From Acetothermia bacterium UBA7521 (lineage in GTDB: Bacteria > Bipolaricaulota > Bipolaricaulia > Bipolaricaulales > Bipolaricaulaceae): a stretch of DNA of 7,032 bases. The translations under genes and the position numbers were made by a program. Positions 4,773-7,032 of the stretch are shown in pieces (within the stretch, counting starts at the first letter, position 1; each line of letters opens with the position of its first letter). The stretch is from contig DLNB01000014.1 of NCBI GenBank assembly GCA_002479455.1, positions 1 through 7,032 of the forward strand, written 5' to 3'. A model generated the notes under the pieces. The model searched no databases and had not been told where the DNA came from. It saw nothing but the letters and a program-made list of their open reading frames with translations.

Positions 4773-6456
4773 GCCAGGAGTCGAGGACCTTCACCAGGTA
4801 CTCGCGGGTCTCGGTGGAGCGGAGGAAGGAGGGCAGGTCTCCGGGGGTCGTTGTTCCACCGGCCGTCCACCGGCGGAGGTTTCCCGGCCCACCGTTGTAG
4901 GCGGCGACGGCCCAGGCCAGATCTCCCTCGAACTGGTCGAGGAGGTGCCGCAGGTACCATGTTCCCAGCCGGATGTTGTAATCAGGGGAGAACAGGTCCG
5001 CTTCCCGGTACGGGATTTTGAGCTTGTCCTCCGCGATCCAGCGGGCGGTAGAGGGGAGGAGCTGCATCAACCCCCGCGCATCGGACGAGGAGACGGCGGT
5101 GAGGGAGAACCCGCTCTCCTCACGGATCACCGCCAGAATGAGGTACGGGTCCACCTCGTACACCCCGGCCCAACGGAGGACGGTGTCCCACCACGCCAGC
5201 GGGTAGGACAGGTGGTACGCACGGGGGTAGGGAGCCGCGACCAAGACGGCTCCTCCAACTCGGAACGCGTTCCGCCAGTCTCCTTGGGAAACGTACCACT
5301 CTCCAATGGCGAGCCGCTCTGGGGCGGAGCCGCGGGTCGAGGCGATCGCCAGCTCTACCTCCGCCCATCGTCTCCCATCGCCGTCTGGAAAAGCCTCGAT
5401 CAAGGCATTTGCTTGCGCCACCGCGGCAGGAGAAGCAGGGCGGGGGTCCGTGCTAAGAGAAGGGACGGGCCGGGGCACCCCGACGAGCCAGGCGAAGGCG
5501 GGGGAGAGGGCTCGGGCCGCCTCGCTCGCCTTGGCGATCTCGCCGCGCCGCGTATGGATGAGGTAGAGGCGGAGGGCAGCATCGTCACGCACACGGTGGG
5601 CGCCCTGGGCAAGCTCCCCGTACAGGGACAGAGCCTCTGAGGTCTGACCGCGGGCCTCGAGGAGCCGGGCAGCGCGCCACTTCGCCTCCGGCTCGGCGGA
5701 CTGCCGGTAGGCGACGGTCGCCTCGTCTTCCCGCCCCAGGGATTCGAGGAGGAGCCCCGCTGCGTAGGCTCCGGTCGCTCCGGCGGCTCGGTAGGCAGCG
5801 ATGGCCTTCTCCCTCTCCCCGGCCCGCTCGAGGGCACGCCCGTATTCGACCTGGACTCCCGCGTCGCCGGGAGAGGAGGCGAGGTGCCGCTCGAACTCCA
5901 CGAGCGCCTCGTCGGGCTTGCCCGCTGCGGCGAGGGCCCGCGCCCGCTCCAGCGCGGCTTGGGCTCCGCCGATCGCCGCGATGACCGAGAGGGCATCGCT
6001 GGGCGCCCCACCTCTGGTGAGCAGAGAGGCAGCCCGCACAGGATCGGGCTCGAGGCGTAGGACCGCTTGAACCGCGTCCCGGCGGGGGAGGAGCTGCTGC
6101 CATTCCCCAAGCGCTTCGGCTGCGCGGCCGGCCGTCTCGAGGGTGCGGGCCAGCTCGGCTCGGAGGTCCGAGGTCGCGTAGAGCGCAAGCGCGCTGCGGA
6201 ACTGGTCAGCAGCAGCGACCGGCAAGCCTTGGGCTGCGTGCCACCGTCCGAGGACGATCCGGGCTTGCCAGCCCACGCCGTCGTCCCGGGACGCGAGCGA
6301 CTCCAGCTCGCGGAGCGACCCCGGAAGGCGGTCCTGGGCCTCCCACAGGCGGGTGTAGTCGCCGACCTCCGGGGAAATGGAGGGCATCCAGAACAGGAAG
6401 GCAGTCAGGCTCAGAAGGAGCCCCAGCAGGACGAGCGACCCGACGACAGCTTTCAT
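4744..6456 (-). CDS. Membrane-anchored lytic murein transglycosylase, Slt family (GH23)
   Basis: A 570-residue protein expected to face the periplasm and cleave the MurNAc-GlcNAc bond of peptidoglycan, leaving 1,6-anhydro ends. Residues about 3-23 form a hydrophobic signal anchor or uncleaved signal peptide. No lipobox Cys is present. Residues about 50-330 are Ala/Leu/Glu-rich helical repeats of TPR type (for example LAAAGKPDEALVEFERHL), resembling the helical superhelix of Slt70. The catalytic domain fills the last 150 residues: REESGF with catalytic Glu447, GLMQLLPSTA (462-471), YNIRLGTWYL (493-502) and AYNGGPG (519-525). ATG 6456 is chosen over an upstream in-frame ATG at 6522 because AGGAG lies seven bases before it and the signal anchor follows at once. 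The 3' end overlaps cysE on the other strand by 29 bases, and no terminator separates them. The length is close to Slt70, so the gene looks intact. Confidence 0.93.
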   Translation of the reverse strand: MKAVVGSLVLLGLLLSLTAFLFWMPSISPEVGDYTRLWEAQDRLPGSLRELESLASRDDGVGWQARIVLGRWHAAQGLPVAAADQFRSALALYATSDLRAELARTLETAGRAAEALGEWQQLLPRRDAVQAVLRLEPDPVRAASLLTRGGAPSDALSVIAAIGGAQAALERARALAAAGKPDEALVEFERHLASSPGDAGVQVEYGRALERAGEREKAIAAYRAAGATGAYAAGLLLESLGREDEATVAYRQSAEPEAKWRAARLLEARGQTSEALSLYGELAQGAHRVRDDAALRLYLIHTRRGEIAKASEAARALSPAFAWLVGVPRPVPSLSTDPRPASPAAVAQANALIEAFPDGDGRRWAEVELAIASTRGSAPERLAIGEWYVSQGDWRNAFRVGGAVLVAAPYPRAYHLSYPLAWWDTVLRWAGVYEVDPYLILAVIREESGFSLTAVSSSDARGLMQLLPSTARWIAEDKLKIPYREADLFSPDYNIRLGTWYLRHLLDQFEGDLAWAVAAYNGGPGNLRRWTAGGTTTPGDLPSFLRSTETREYLVKVLDSWLIYRWLYGS

Positions 6457-6482
6457 CTGTGCTCTCCTCTCCAATGCTGATG

Positions 6483-6488
6483 ATGTTA
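6483..6488 (-). promoter_or_regulatory. Possible -10 box for the transglycosylase gene
   Basis: On the minus strand TAACAT matches four of six bases of the -10 consensus. A weak TTCCCC lies 17 bases upstream as a -35. Transcription would begin near 6476, giving a leader of about 20 bases that contains the Shine-Dalgarno AGGAG. The position, just after the upstream gene's terminator, fits, but the sequence match is modest. Confidence 0.3.
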
Positions 6489-6552
6489 GGGGCGCGGTTC
6501 GGTCTGGGGAAGGACGCTCCACCCGTGGTCAGGGGACGCCGCGCTCGCAAAC

Positions 6553-6585
6553 GAGAAAGGGCAGGCCATGGGCCTGCCCCTTCTC
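6553..6585 (-). terminator. Intrinsic terminator of the barrel-protein gene
   Basis: A 15-base arm (6553-6567) pairs with 6571-6585 around the 3-base loop at 6568-6570. The only mismatch is A6558 against C6580. The core GGGCAGGCC/GGCCTGCCC is perfect. Read on the minus strand, the descending arm ends in CCCTTTCTC and is followed by GTTTGC, giving a T-rich exit. It begins 22 bases past the TAG at 6610-6608. On the plus strand the sequence after the stem is CAATG, a poorer exit, so minus-strand use is favoured. Confidence 0.8.
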
Positions 6586-6607
6586 CAATGTCTGGACAAG
6601 TGTAAAT

Positions 6608-7032
6608 CTAGAACATGACGTACAGGCCAACCCCCGGCATGAGGAGGGCGGTGATCTGCATATTGGCCAGATCCACGATCCCGATGAGACGAATCTGCCC
6701 GTAGATCCCGAACGTGTCGGACAGGGCGAAGTATGCTCCCGCCATCCCGTTCACGGTGAGGCTGATGTTGGCAATACCTCCGATTCCCCCCGCTGCCACG
6801 ATGATGCCGCCGGCTCCGCCTCCGAAGTACGGCTTGAACCCTTCGAGGGCCGGGGTGATGAGGAACGATGCGTCCACGGAGAACGCCATCGCTCCTTGGG
6901 CGAACGCCAGCACGCCGAGCGTGAACCGGGTTGCCGAGTTAGTCCCCATGGGGATCTCGTAGAACAGATCAAACACCGGAGTTCCCAGCGCGAGGTTGAA
7001 ACTCGCCCCTACCCCCAGTTTCCCCGCCGATC
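6608..7032 (-). CDS. Probable outer-membrane beta-barrel protein, C-terminal part (5' partial)
   Basis: The frame is open from the right edge of the window to TAG at 6610-6608, giving 140 residues. A GTG at 6976 is in frame but is not the start: the upstream codons continue the same pattern (GKLGVGASFNLALGTPVF), so the gene begins beyond the window. The visible part alternates polar and hydrophobic residues in strand-like runs, such as TRFTLGVLAFAQGAMAFSVDASFLI and FGIYGQIRLIGIV, separated by short turns. A Gly-rich stretch, YFGGGAGGIIVAAGGIGG, lies in the middle. The last residues are Tyr-Val-Met-Phe; a terminal Phe with aromatic or hydrophobic residues at alternating positions is the classical BAM recognition signal of outer-membrane proteins. 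The signal peptide, if any, is out of view. A non-barrel envelope protein or a Gly-rich inner-membrane protein is possible. The function is unknown. Confidence 0.6.
   Translation of the reverse strand, partial: SAGKLGVGASFNLALGTPVFDLFYEIPMGTNSATRFTLGVLAFAQGAMAFSVDASFLITPALEGFKPYFGGGAGGIIVAAGGIGGIANISLTVNGMAGAYFALSDTFGIYGQIRLIGIVDLANMQITALLMPGVGLYVMF

Larger units (their letters stand above)
6457..6607. other. Intergenic region between the barrel gene and the transglycosylase gene
   Basis: This 151-base gap lies between two minus-strand genes. It holds the strong terminator of the upstream gene (6553-6585) and, nearer the transglycosylase, a possible promoter and its ribosome-binding site, AGGAG at about 6464-6468 on the minus strand. 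The terminator suggests the two genes are separate transcription units. Confidence 0.7.

Noticed and set aside
6457..6522. Upstream ATG at 6522 as start of the transglycosylase
   Set aside because: It adds 22 mostly polar residues before the signal anchor, while the ATG at 6456 has a strong Shine-Dalgarno at proper spacing.

Overview
The window is gene-dense, GC-rich bacterial chromosomal DNA. The organism is probably diderm: it encodes a Slt-type lytic transglycosylase, and a protein with alternating beta-strand character ending in Tyr-Val-Met-Phe, the kind of C-terminus seen in outer-membrane barrels. Very short or overlapping gene junctions, GTG starts and one probable leaderless promoter suggest a compact genome. 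I cannot name the phylum. A deep-branching, possibly thermophilic diderm lineage is a guess, not a result. I see no insertion sequence, CRISPR array, tRNA, rRNA or phage gene.

Layout, left to right. (1) The last 35 codons of a plus-strand gene, probably membrane-anchored (1-108). (2) A 300-base non-coding stretch (109-408) holding two strong abutting hairpins (250-308) and an extended -10 promoter placed so that the next gene would be leaderless. (3) A plus-strand gene of an uncharacterised conserved family (409-990). (4) On the minus strand, a two-gene operon: a cation diffusion facilitator metal exporter (3077-2136), whose stop overlaps by one base the start of an aldo/keto reductase with a C-terminal iron-sulfur domain (2136-982). 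(5) A 209-base divergent intergenic region (3078-3286). (6) On the plus strand, cysK (3287-4225) and cysE (4218-4772), overlapping by 8 bases. (7) On the minus strand, a membrane-anchored, helical-repeat lytic transglycosylase (6456-4744), overlapping cysE tail to tail by 29 bases. (8) An intergenic stretch with a clear minus-strand terminator (6553-6585). (9) The 3' part of a probable beta-barrel protein gene (7032-6608), running off the right edge.

Functionally, cysE and cysK form the complete two-step path from serine and acetyl-CoA through O-acetylserine to cysteine. The metal exporter and the iron-sulfur reductase are translationally coupled; the shared role is unknown, with metal or redox homeostasis as a guess. 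The transglycosylase acts on peptidoglycan at the outer face of the inner membrane. No obvious novel defence or mobile system is present. The items most worth a second look are the structured RNA candidate at 250-308 next to the uncharacterised gene, the divergent C-terminus of CysE, and the exporter-reductase pairing.
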